Part shown: in pieces, positions 52,701 to 64,000 of the stretch
Layout of the letters: each line of letters starts with the position of its first letter
Numbering within the stretch: position 1 is the first letter of the stretch
Assembly: GCA_002104945.1 (NCBI GenBank)
Contig: MCFH01000037.1
Coordinates: 232,501-296,500 of the forward strand
Origin: Piromyces finnis
Taxonomy: Eukaryota; Neocallimastigomycota; Neocallimastigomycetes; Neocallimastigales; Neocallimastigaceae
Reading direction: 5' to 3'
Length of the DNA: 64,000 nt
The notes under the pieces: generated by a model
Database searches by the model: none
Told to the model about the DNA's origin: nothing
Seen by the model: the letters and a program-made list of their open reading frames with translations, nothing else
Program-made: the position numbers and the translations under genes

Positions 52701-54671
52701 ATAATTTATATTAGCACCATTTTCTAATAGTAAATTAGCAATTAAAAATTTATTACTTGAAATTGCACATGAAAGAGGGGATTTATATTTACGTTCTCTT
52801 AAGTCATAAATATAATAATTTAGAGAAAAATAATAATGGACAATAAATTTTATTACCTCAATAGAAACACCTTTTTCAATAGCATATATTAAAATATCAA
52901 ATTTCTCATCATTAAACATAGTTAATAAAATATTATTATTAATAATATAATTTTTTAAATTAATAATATCATTATTTTTCAGTTTTTCCATAATTACTTT
53001 TCTTTTATTATCAATATTATTAAAATTATCTAAATGCTTTTCATTTATATTCAATTTTAATTGTCCATTTTTAACTTTATTTGTAAATATGTCTATTCTT
53101 CCACTTTGATGCTTTTTTTCATCATTATCCAACAATTTAAATATATCATATAAAATTATATCCTTATTTCTAGTATCATAATCATATAAACATTGTATTG
53201 CATTATAATTATTGTTTTCAATTGCAGTTTTATATAATTCACTATTGAAATTCAGTTTATTTTTTTCCTCTTTTATTATGCCCTTTAAATGATAATCAGA
53301 AATTGAAGATTTCTCATTATATATTGAAAGAAGCTTTAAAATAAAAAAATTATTAAATATATATTGATGAAATATTTCTTTCATTAAAGCGACTTTGTTA
53401 TCAACTATCAATAATTTTATTGTATTTGATGTTAAATTATAATTTTGATTTAAAATATATCTTAAATTCTTTTTATTTAAGAATTTATTATTATAAAAAT
53501 ATAATAAAGAATCACCATAATTTATGTCAGCACCTTTTTTAATTAAAAAATCAAATATTTTATATTTATTTTGTAATAATGTATAATAAATAAGAGAAAT
53601 TTTTATATCCTTTTCAAATATATAGTAGTCAAAATATTCATAATGCCATTGCTTAATAATAAAATTCAGCATTTTAATGGAAGCATTATTATCAATAGAA
53701 AATTTTAAAATATCATTTATATAGTCATATTTATTGAAAATTTTATTTAAATTAATATTTTTATTTTTTATGTAATTTTGAAGTCTCTTAACATCACTGC
53801 TAATTATAAAACTCATTATAATTTCCTTTTTTTCTTCTTCAGTTTCAATATTTTCTATATCTTTTAAATTAGATTTTTCAAATGAAATGTTTATTTCTTT
53901 ACTTTTAATTTTATTTAAAAATTCAAATTTGACAGCTTTAGTACTATTTTCAAAAATATTGTAAAAATCCCTCAAAACAAATGACCTTTCTCTCGTATCG
54001 TTATTATATAATAAACTTATTGCATCATAATTAGCATTTTCTAATGCTAATTTGTACATAAATTTATTAAATGTTATTTTATTTTTTTCTTTCTCTATTA
54101 ATTCTTTTAAACCATAATTTGAAATAGGCTTACGAATTTTATAAAATGAAAGAAATTTCAATATAAATTTATTGTCAAATAAGACATGTTTAAATATTTG
54201 TTTTAAAAAAAAGTTGTAATTATCTTTTATTAATATATTTATTAAATCTGTTGTTATTGAAATTCCTTTATATATTATATATTTTGAATTCTTTTTGGTT
54301 AAAGACTTTAAAAGAATATCATAAGGAATATAATTTATATCTGCATTATAATTTATTAAATAATCTGCTAATTTAAAATTATTTTTTTTAATTGCGGATG
54401 CAAGTGGAGTCTTTTTAATATAGTCAGGATTCCCACGTATAGTGAAATTTAAGGTTTTATATTTACCATAATTTATTATAAATTCAATAAAATCAATTGA
54501 AGCATCTTTTTCAATAGATTGTATTAATATATCTGTAAAATCATTGTTTAAATAATTTAATTTTATTTTATTAACTTGTAAATACTTTACTAATTTATTA
54601 ACATCCTTTCTTTCAATTATTTCACTGATAGTATTTCTAATATCCTCTTTATTAATAATTACATTGACCAT
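46764..54671 (-). CDS. Giant ankyrin-repeat protein with triplicated N-terminal module, 2635 aa
   Basis: Uninterrupted 7.9 kb ORF. Three consecutive modules of about 275 residues open the protein (about 10-274, 275-548 and 550-800), each homologous to the N terminus of the 945-aa protein at 37256-40093. The anchor strings FILKFLSFYKIRKPIS (169), FILKLLSIYNEKSSIS (443) and FILKLLSFSKNKVSLS (719) are 274 and 276 residues apart. A second repeat family of ~45 residues follows (about 811-1110 and weaker beyond), recognised by SFDHKTFDFKYINFENIL-like strings at about 881, 926, 970, 1015 and 1060. From about 1290 to the C terminus it is a long ankyrin solenoid, best preserved at the end (NTPLIYAIENNNVEIVKCLV). 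It has no signal peptide, membrane helix or catalytic domain. Probably a cytosolic scaffold; partners unknown. The ATG at 54671 is the first in frame. Confidence 0.92.
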   Translation of the reverse strand: MVNVIINKEDIRNTISEIIERKDVNKLVKYLQVNKIKLNYLNNDFTDILIQSIEKDASIDFIEFIINYGKYKTLNFTIRGNPDYIKKTPLASAIKKNNFKLADYLINYNADINYIPYDILLKSLTKKNSKYIIYKGISITTDLINILIKDNYNFFLKQIFKHVLFDNKFILKFLSFYKIRKPISNYGLKELIEKEKNKITFNKFMYKLALENANYDAISLLYNNDTRERSFVLRDFYNIFENSTKAVKFEFLNKIKSKEINISFEKSNLKDIENIETEEEKKEIIMSFIISSDVKRLQNYIKNKNINLNKIFNKYDYINDILKFSIDNNASIKMLNFIIKQWHYEYFDYYIFEKDIKISLIYYTLLQNKYKIFDFLIKKGADINYGDSLLYFYNNKFLNKKNLRYILNQNYNLTSNTIKLLIVDNKVALMKEIFHQYIFNNFFILKLLSIYNEKSSISDYHLKGIIKEEKNKLNFNSELYKTAIENNNYNAIQCLYDYDTRNKDIILYDIFKLLDNDEKKHQSGRIDIFTNKVKNGQLKLNINEKHLDNFNNIDNKRKVIMEKLKNNDIINLKNYIINNNILLTMFNDEKFDILIYAIEKGVSIEVIKFIVHYYFSLNYYIYDLRERKYKSPLSCAISSNKFLIANLLLENGANINYKIFDSDLIYKLRNEHLLNSSNLKYSLDKGFKITSKLITMLIRNNKNDYLSHILYHFVFDKYFILKLLSFSKNKVSLSSEQLYEIITNEKSKITIKHEWYFEALYYHNNTAVKIFINCDSNKHDLFFDKYELYKLLDKAIYDHNYDFIKELFSSKWFDYKNFNIEEYLSSKRIRYRLDIIDYFIEEILNESFFSFKDASFETLLLNIFEISNITFNFIKRFIQKSFDHKTFDFKYINFENMLKTMVNVREIIEIDKQSYFKLFEILINRSFDHKTFDFKNINFENIISIICKCHYNNTEFSYFSDFITFFITKSFFHKTFNFKYINFEKILIEFRNINKKIDNNMDGYFQLDKFIIEKSFCHNSFDFNKVNFENILSIVSQYKLNLKNTYTYITYLLKLVIGKSFQHPTFNYNTINIQKDIMILRQINDNISVLEYYIEELFNSKNFDINDACVANLILASNKVKNENFEKYIIDKIIKYSTTNFNEKSFICGALFSLGKIKNTYLFEYFINQVIYNKYFKLNYFNIEKILLTATKIKDNSLITYLLNNLLNLIESNKDFNINHINFNKILLLAIKNTNIYIIKYILEKIKNINNTLDVENILKSASRINYIAVMKILIMKIFCVTSLDDIKEYNIVLIKNYSTQSLSLILNALIKLKNFELIKILIEHPELKNKININEKDKNNEYPIIEASHIAKNCYENINIFEYLLENGANCNVKNYNNTSLFIVLIKNENYNVLQYLFKHNILPIIDIDTSNCLLMKAISQNNVDLVKDIINNELRNNENYNRKLLYSHDLSKNFFTPLILSYLLNYQEIFRILLKYYDINEKDYYGYTIIHYSILKDDKETMNQLIYNINQQNENLKIRSVFDIAIKVKKKKIISNLLENDIKNKLINIINEKHETPIVTLSKIDYYSKEEKIEIIKKLISKGIDINAKDLYGKSALIYSIEKNSLTLVKLLVDNGALIFKKMNNNKNIFSSLINIIEICKPDIFEYLLNNCNIKIYMNEIIDIVINNNKQDLLKILIPNYIDSSFMYSNNDTILINAINSKNISILKYLIENGINSQNIDNKIIKKIISLDWFDIIKLLIPKYININIQDEYGNSPLIYAIYYKNEKLIKYLINSGADINLLNKKIELLKSIMHDNNIGLLEFLVNHQLDINRKDINGETLLNYAIESKSNQIISYLIKCNINLCCVDDKIDIIYNLIKNNNVKLLSHIVENQGIQEILKEIVNKNRLDLLKLFIENHLNINKVYDDENSILTYAIEKRNIPIIRCLLNNSVNINIVNGIMMKEIIYKGKLDILKYLITKQIDVNEKSKNISNQKIYVIDLKCEKMVKCLINLGVTISYIDNYLEIKDTIIKRNCLTIIKELVPNYYNVDLKDINGNTILIHAINLDNKDVIEYLLNCHPNIDQIKINIDINLFKNIIKYNSMELLKIVYNNDFNANQKDKYDDSMLNIAIKYGNEQIIQYLINKGSDVNEEGRFNHTPLIVAIRNRKLNIIKLLIDRGADVNYINDMNETLNDLNKRYNDKSEYHSIYCQIDKILNLYINKENKDSQLIRGLNDQNLSLIIKSINEGANINIINERINIMNSIINKNQLDLLKYLVEHGLDINRKDKKENTILIYAIKTMKESIINYLLKCHIDIDSMTNLNLDFDILKKIFMLNNKNLFKLVYNNAFDVNQKDGHGDSLLINAIEYGNEELIKYLIDCNADVNKEGKKYSTPLVSAIFKGNVNIVKYLIAHGANVNKNVSYGNTPLIYAIENNNVEIVKCLVENGADLNIEGDNFDTPLIWAINNGNEELVKYLIENGSDINKKGKYNYSPLLNSIQKNNNSITKYLIDCGVDLTGKNRVALKNAILSNNVEIVKYLVKHNIDINKNIICQETPLILAIQNNNEDIVKFLIESGADINKEEGYWGEKPIVIAIQHKNINIINDLIQSGANLNCVDRTNKTLYTINKSENFVNNKYRNIYYQIKEILDNNN

Positions 54672-56491
54672 ATCTTTTATATATTTAATGTATAAAAATT
54701 AAATTGATATATAAAATAAACCAAATAATTTATAAATTTTACCATTTCAATATTTATATATTGTTATCAAAATTGACACTTTTTAAATGTTATCTTTAAT
54801 TAATTTATTTATTCTCACTTAAATTAAAAATTTTAATATAAAAAATGGTAAAACTAATATTAATTTGTGTAACAACGTACTTATTACACATTTTAATATT
54901 AAAAATAAAAATTAAAAATTTAAAAATTTTCAATTTCTTAACAAGACAAAATCTGTGTATTAAGTAAAACTATTTAACATTAAAAGTTTTATAATTATTT
55001 CAATATAAATAAGTATTTTTTTTACTTTTTTAATAATTAAAATATATATATTTTTAAATATATATATCGTAATATAAATTCAATTTAAAAAACAATTTAT
55101 TTTGAAAATAATGCATAATATTATATTATTTCTTAATATTATATTATGCATTATTTTCAAAATAAATTGTTTAATAATAATAGTATTGATTGTTGTTATA
55201 TAGAAAATATTAAACGTTCTAAAATACCAACATTGCTGTATGGTATAAATAAAAATTTTTTTATTCAAAAATTAGTTTAAAAATTTATTTATTAGAAAAA
55301 ACTTGTTCAATTGAAATAAGTAAAAATACTTTAAAAAAATAGATAATAAATTATAAATTACTCATCAACGTATGACTAATAATAATTTAATAATAACATT
55401 TTGATATTATATATATATATTTTAAAAAATAAAAAATAAAAACTTTTAATGATTAATAATAAGTGTTTACATTTTGAAATTTGTATAGTAATTTATAAAA
55501 TAATATAGAATATTATAATAGTTTTATAATTTATAATAAAAACATGATCTTTATTCTAATACTTGAGTTAATTATCAAATATAATTAAGTTTTCTATTTT
55601 ATATATATAATAAATAAATAAATATTATTATACTCAAAATAGCAAAAACTATCTAATAAAAATTTTTTCATTTAGAAAAAAGATATAAAATAATATTATA
55701 TAAAATCAAACTAAATTAAATTATTAAGCTTGATTATTAAAATAAAATATATATCATATTATTTATAGCAAACTTTATAAAATAGTTTTATTGTTATTTT
55801 TTTATGAAATATATTTATATAAAAGTAAATATGATTATTGACTTTCAACTGTATTTAATATTATTAATTCTTTATAAAGATTTTAAAATTTTTAGATAAT
55901 ATTATTTATTATATCGAAATTTAAAGATGTATCAAATAACTTTTCTCTTCAATATTCCTATATATTTAATATTTTTAACTATAAATTATAATTATATATT
56001 TACAATAAATTTGTGTCTACTAATTCTTGATCATATAATAATTATGTTTATGCCATTTTATCATGAATTAATAAAAAACTTTTTTTTTTTATAAACATTA
56101 TTATTTATAAATAATAATTAACTGCTTAAATATAAGAATAACTTATTGAACTTCAATATTATTTATTTATTATACTTAAGTTTTCAAAGTAATAATAAAA
56201 TCCAGAAATTAATAAAGTTTAAAGTTTCAAAGGAATTTTTTTTTTTGAAAAAAGAAATTATTTATAATGTTAACTTTTAAAAATTAAATTATAATTTTTT
56301 AAATTTTTATATTTTAAAGAGTTACTTTATTAAAAGTTTTTTATACTTAATATTTGAAAACAATAAATAGAAAATATCTTCTTTTATCTTTTTCTTAATT
56401 CTTAGGAAATAATTTTCAGTAATTATTATTAAAAAAAACAATATTTATTTTTTTTTTATTTTTTTTCAAATTTTAAATATATATAATAAAA
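54672..56491. other. Divergent intergenic region with a large palindrome
   Basis: Lies between the starts of the large ankyrin gene and coactosin. The notable content is the inverted repeat at 55090-55172. The remainder is AT-rich with poly(A)/(T) runs, and a T/A-rich leader precedes the coactosin ATG. Confidence 0.6.
55090..55172. repeat. Near-perfect 83-bp palindrome (32-bp perfect arms)
   Basis: Positions 55090-55121 are the exact reverse complement of 55141-55172. After one mismatch, six more pairs continue inward, leaving a loop of about five bases. It could extrude as a cruciform or, if transcribed, form a long hairpin. No coding potential is supported; the small minus-strand ORF across it is incidental. 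Confidence 0.93.
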
Positions 56492-57402
56492 ATGTCTAAG
56501 CTTGTTGCTAATCCAGAAGTAATATACGATTTGTTATTTATATATAAATATAGATATATTTATATTTATTTAAATAAAAATACAATAAAAAGTGGATATA
56601 TAATATCATTAAAATTTATAAAAAAAATGAAATAAAAACAAATAATAAAATAATGAATTATTTACTAATAAATATATTAATGTATTTTATTGAATATATA
56701 TTTATATATTTTTCATCAATATAAATAATAACCAAATATTCCTTAATTAATTGCCTTTTTCATGAAAATAACAATAAATTTAAATTTTTAATATGAAAAT
56801 AATATAAAAATTCATATTTAAATCTATAATAGATTAAAGAAGCATACGACAAGGTTCGTGATGACAAGGACCCAATGAACTGGGTTTTATTAGAATATAT
56901 TGATGATAAGGTAATTATTTAAAAATAAAATACTTCATATATAAATGTTTAAAATATTTAATTATCATAGAATAGTTTTTATTTTGAAATATATATTAAT
57001 ATTTTTTATAATAATATATTTATTAAATATATATATATAATATAAAAACAATAAAAGACTGATGAATTAAAGGTTTCTGCCTCTGGTACCGGTGGTATTA
57101 AGGAATTCAAGAGTAACTGTAAACAAGAACAAGCTGCTTTTGGTTTCATTAGAGTTAATGCTTCTAACGATCCATTATCCCAAAGAACTAAGTTTGTCTT
57201 TGTTAGTTGGTGTGGATCAAAGGTTAAGATTATGAGAAAGGCAAAGTTATCTATTCATATTTCTGAAGTAAAGACTGTTATTAAGTCATTTGCTGTTGAA
57301 ATTAACGCTACCATCCCAGAAGATTTAGATGAAAGCACTGTTATGTTAGCTGTTACTAAGGCTATGGGTGCCAACTATGATAGACAAACCTCCAACTATT
57401 AG
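56492..57402 (+). CDS. Coactosin-like actin-binding protein (ADF-H domain), 3 exons, 149 aa
   Basis: Binds F-actin through a single ADF-homology domain and protects filaments from capping. Exons 56492-56518, 56833-56910 and 57058-57402 (450 nt) join in frame. Recognisable pieces are the opening KEAYDKVRDDKDPMNWVL, then GGIKEFKSNC, AAFGFIRVN, SQRTKFVFVSWCG, the helix VKTVIKSFAVEI and the closing GANYDRQT that defines coactosin rather than cofilin. The length fits the family (about 140-150 aa). Codon use is visibly different from neighbours (many GCT, ACC, AAG, GGT codons), which suggests high expression. The first exon encodes only nine residues and is followed by a 314-nt intron, long for this window. 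Confidence 0.96.
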
Positions 57403-57980
57403 ATAGATTTCCAATAATTATATTTAACACAAAATAGAAATACATATTACCCTTTTTTTTTAACCAATTTTTTAGAAAAAAAAAGAAAATAGTCACAAGA
57501 AAAAGAATATATTAAGAAATTTTCTTTATATAACCAAAATATTGAAAATAAGTATCTTTTACTCTTAATATTTTATTACCATATAAAAAAAAATATTTAA
57601 TATAAAAAAAAATAATAAAATAAATAAAAAATAATAAAATAAATAAAAAATAATAAAATAAATAAAAAATAATGAAATAAATATAAAAAAAAATTTCAAA
57701 TTCTCAATATTTTGTATGTTGTGTTTTGGTATTTTTAACAAATTAATTTTTATAATGTTTTTCTTTATAAAAAAAAAAAGGGTATTTTAAAATAAGTTAA
57801 ATACTTATTAAAATATTAATGATAATAATGAAAATTTATAAAGTTTTATTGTTTTCTCATTTATTACATTAATTATCATTCCTTTTAATGCTAAAAATAT
57901 AATAGTTTAATTGAATATTTGATATGATTATTTGATAAGAATTAAAAAAAAAAAAAAAAAAGTATTAATCAACAATTATA
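57403..57980. other. Intergenic region downstream of coactosin
   Basis: Contains the coactosin 3' region and a short imperfect tandem of AAATAAATAAAAAATAAT-like units at about 57610-57680. No gene seen. Confidence 0.6.
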
Positions 57981-58440
57981 ATGGCATTCAAAAAATGAGG
58001 TGTTAGAAATAATAATTATAATAATAGTAATAGTAATAATATTAATATTAATATTAGTAATAATAGCAATAGTGAAGATAATAATTCTAATTTAGATAAT
58101 AATTTAGTTAATAATAGTAATAGTTCTAATAATCCGGTGAATATTAATGTGTATGATTATTCTAGTGTGTGCAATAAAATATTTAAATCCCTTCTTGGGG
58201 AAAGAAGTTTTAATAATATCAATTACAATTCAAGGGAATGGAAAGAACTTTGCAAGTGTCAGATTCAATCTGGCACTAACGAAGGAACATCATTCTTGAT
58301 GGTAACAGAGTAACTTCTAACCAAAATCATGCCTTTTGTTATTGGCCAGCAATGGTTAATGTTCAAAAGGTTTGAAGCAACTGTCTCAGTGTCCCATTGG
58401 AAGTCAAATACAATTATTATACTTTAGTATAATAGTGGCT
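57981..58440 (+). pseudogene. Broken Asn-rich gene relic, function unknown
   Basis: From ATG 57981 a frame runs to TAA at 58311-58313 but is interrupted by TGA at codon 6 (57996-57998). It encodes Asn/Ser-rich sequence and then a mixed, protein-like stretch (VYDYSSVCNKIFKSLLGERS, REWKELCKCQIQSGTNEG). Around 58285 the protein-like reading moves to another frame (ILDGNRVTSNQNHAFCYWPA), ending at TGA near 58375. Base composition at 58130-58400 is clearly less AT-rich than the surroundings, as coding sequence is here. An in-frame stop plus an apparent frameshift suggest a decayed gene or element fragment. I do not recognise the family. An unrecognised spliced gene or sequencing error are alternatives. 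Confidence 0.45.
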
Positions 58441-59109
58441 TTCTTACTTTGATTAAAATTACTAGAATACATTATACCCAATTTTTATTCATTTGTGTTT
58501 ATTTAAACATATTTTTTTTTTTTATTTTTATTCTTATTTTTAATTTTGTTTTTTTTTTTTTTATAACATATATTACAATTTTAATTAAATTAATAATATT
58601 TGATGTCTTTAAAAAAAAAAAAAAAAAAAAAAATCGAATAAAAGTTATCTCTTGACATCAACAATAAAACATAAAGTTTTTACACAAATTATATTTTATA
58701 ATTTTACATTTTATAGATTTATTACTTTTCTTTTTCTTTTTTTTTTTTTTTTTTAATAAAAAAATAATATAAAGAAAATAATACGCAAATATTTTTGTAT
58801 AGTTTAAGAAAAATATAAAAATAAAAATTATAAAAAAAGAAAATTTTGGTACTAAATAAAATACTAAATAGAAAAAATTACATATATAAAATAAATAAAT
58901 AAATAAGTTACATGATAATCATTAATTATATAATAGATATTTTATAAAAAAAAATTAAAATAATTTTTTTTTATGTTTTACGGAAATATATATGTATTTA
59001 AAGTGATTATGTTACTGTATATTAATTTTCTTTTTTTTTTTTTAAAAAAAAAAAAAATTAATATTAATTATATGATAACTATTTTTAAGCATATCCGCGG
59101 ATGGTAAAT
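58441..59109. other. Intergenic region, homopolymer-rich
   Basis: Downstream of MCM3 and the relic. Dominated by T and A runs (for example an A run near 58611-58632 and a T run near 58738-58755). The plus-strand ORF at 58449-58655 is Phe/Ile/Lys translated from these runs and is not a gene. Confidence 0.65.
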
Positions 59110-63098
<3,989 letters not shown>

Positions 63099-64000
63099 TT
63101 TCGATTAAAATTAAAATTTATTATTTCTATTCTTTCCAGATAATTATTATGATTATTATTAAATATTATTTTAATATATGAAAATAAAAAAAAAAAAGTG
63201 AATTATTTATTTTAGACTTTCTTGTTTGATTAAAAAAAGAGAGAGAGAATATGTGTGAATGATAAAAAAAAAAAGTTCATTTTTCATTTATTATATTTAA
63301 ATAATAATTAATTAAAAGAATAATTTAATTATTTATTTGATAAAAATGAATGTATATACTTACTTGATGAAGAAAAAATGGAAGAATCTTATTATTTTTA
63401 AATAAAGTAATAATAAAAAAAATAATTTAATTTCTAAATCAATTTTGAAAAAAATTAAATTACTTTTTCAAAATATTATAAAAAAAAAATTTAAAAAAAA
63501 TTATAATATGTTATAATTAGAATATCCACAAATTAATTGATAACTACATTTTATAACAAAAATGTACTTAATGTATACATTGGTTAGATTAAAAATTTAG
63601 TGATGCTAAAACATGTTATTAAACATCATAATAAAATTAAATAGAATTCTGTTAAACATTATAAAATTAAATTGTAATTCTGTAATATTTGTAGTTTAAT
63701 ATCTATATACTATTAATTATAAAAACTTAATCAAAAAAGATATATACTTAATACTCAATAATAAGAATAAATTAGCATTACATAATTTAATAATTTATTG
63801 TTGAAGGATGAAAATGTTTTTTTTTAATAAAATAATTAATATAATAAGCGTTTTTATAATTTTTCAAAAAAAAAAAAAAAATTGCTATTTTACTTTATTA
63901 TATTTAAGCATCCATAAATATAAAATATATATCTATATAGTAATTATCTATACATAAATATATTAAAAAAAACTTGTTATTATTATTAATCATAATATTA
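63099..64000. other. Upstream region of MCM3, no gene seen
   Basis: AT-rich, with a GA run (about 63238-63247) and poly(A) tracts. No ORF of interest. Likely contains the MCM3 promoter near 63100-63300. Confidence 0.6.

Noticed and set aside
55080-55268. Minus-strand ORF of 62 codons across the palindrome
   Set aside because: Ile/Asn/Phe-rich translation of AT-rich inverted-repeat sequence with no domain-like content.

Overview
The window is eukaryotic nuclear DNA of extreme AT content (roughly 80% or more by eye). It has many short GT..AG introns, homopolymer runs, Asn-rich proteins and very large ankyrin-repeat ORFs. The genes look fungal: a Tom1/HUWE1-type HECT ligase, a Sen1-type protein, and a chitin-deacetylase-like polysaccharide deacetylase with signal peptide and probable GPI tail. 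Extreme AT content, high intron density (one 4.2 kb kinesin gene reads as 21 exons) and giant ankyrin proteins best fit an early-diverging fungus, most likely an anaerobic gut fungus (Neocallimastigomycota). That assignment is inference. Splicing was done by hand, and for each multi-exon gene the exon lengths sum to a multiple of three with a continuous reading frame.

Layout, left to right: a kinesin-6-like motor (minus, 20-4212); an Asn-rich orphan ORF (minus, 5116-7029); a 2413-aa Sen1-like protein with eroded helicase motifs and a long Arg-Asp tract (minus, 7932-15390); ORC1 in nine exons (plus, 16678-19539); a 3697-aa HUWE1/Tom1 HECT ubiquitin ligase in 17 exons (minus, 20502-33420); a 3.8 kb non-coding stretch with a long ATT microsatellite; a 945-aa ankyrin protein (plus, 37256-40093); a secreted polysaccharide deacetylase (minus, 40675-41887); an unusually GC-rich SINE-like retroelement with pol III boxes, poly(A) tail and 13-bp target-site duplication (42617-43170); the proteasome assembly chaperone PSMD9/Nas2 (plus, 44906-46292); a 2635-aa ankyrin protein (minus, 46764-54671); a near-perfect 83-bp palindrome (55090-55172); coactosin (plus, 56492-57402); a broken Asn-rich gene relic (57981-58440); and MCM3 in 13 exons (minus, 59110-63098).

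Most genes are conserved housekeeping functions: replication licensing (ORC1, MCM3), protein turnover (HUWE1, PSMD9), RNA metabolism (Sen1-like) and cytoskeleton (kinesin-6, coactosin). Nothing suggests an operon or a dedicated gene cluster. The lineage-specific material is the ankyrin pair, which shares a previously unrecognised (to me) N-terminal module of about 275 residues, single in one protein and triplicated in the other, followed in the large one by a second 45-residue repeat family. The SINE and the degenerate Sen1-like helicase are the other most unusual items.
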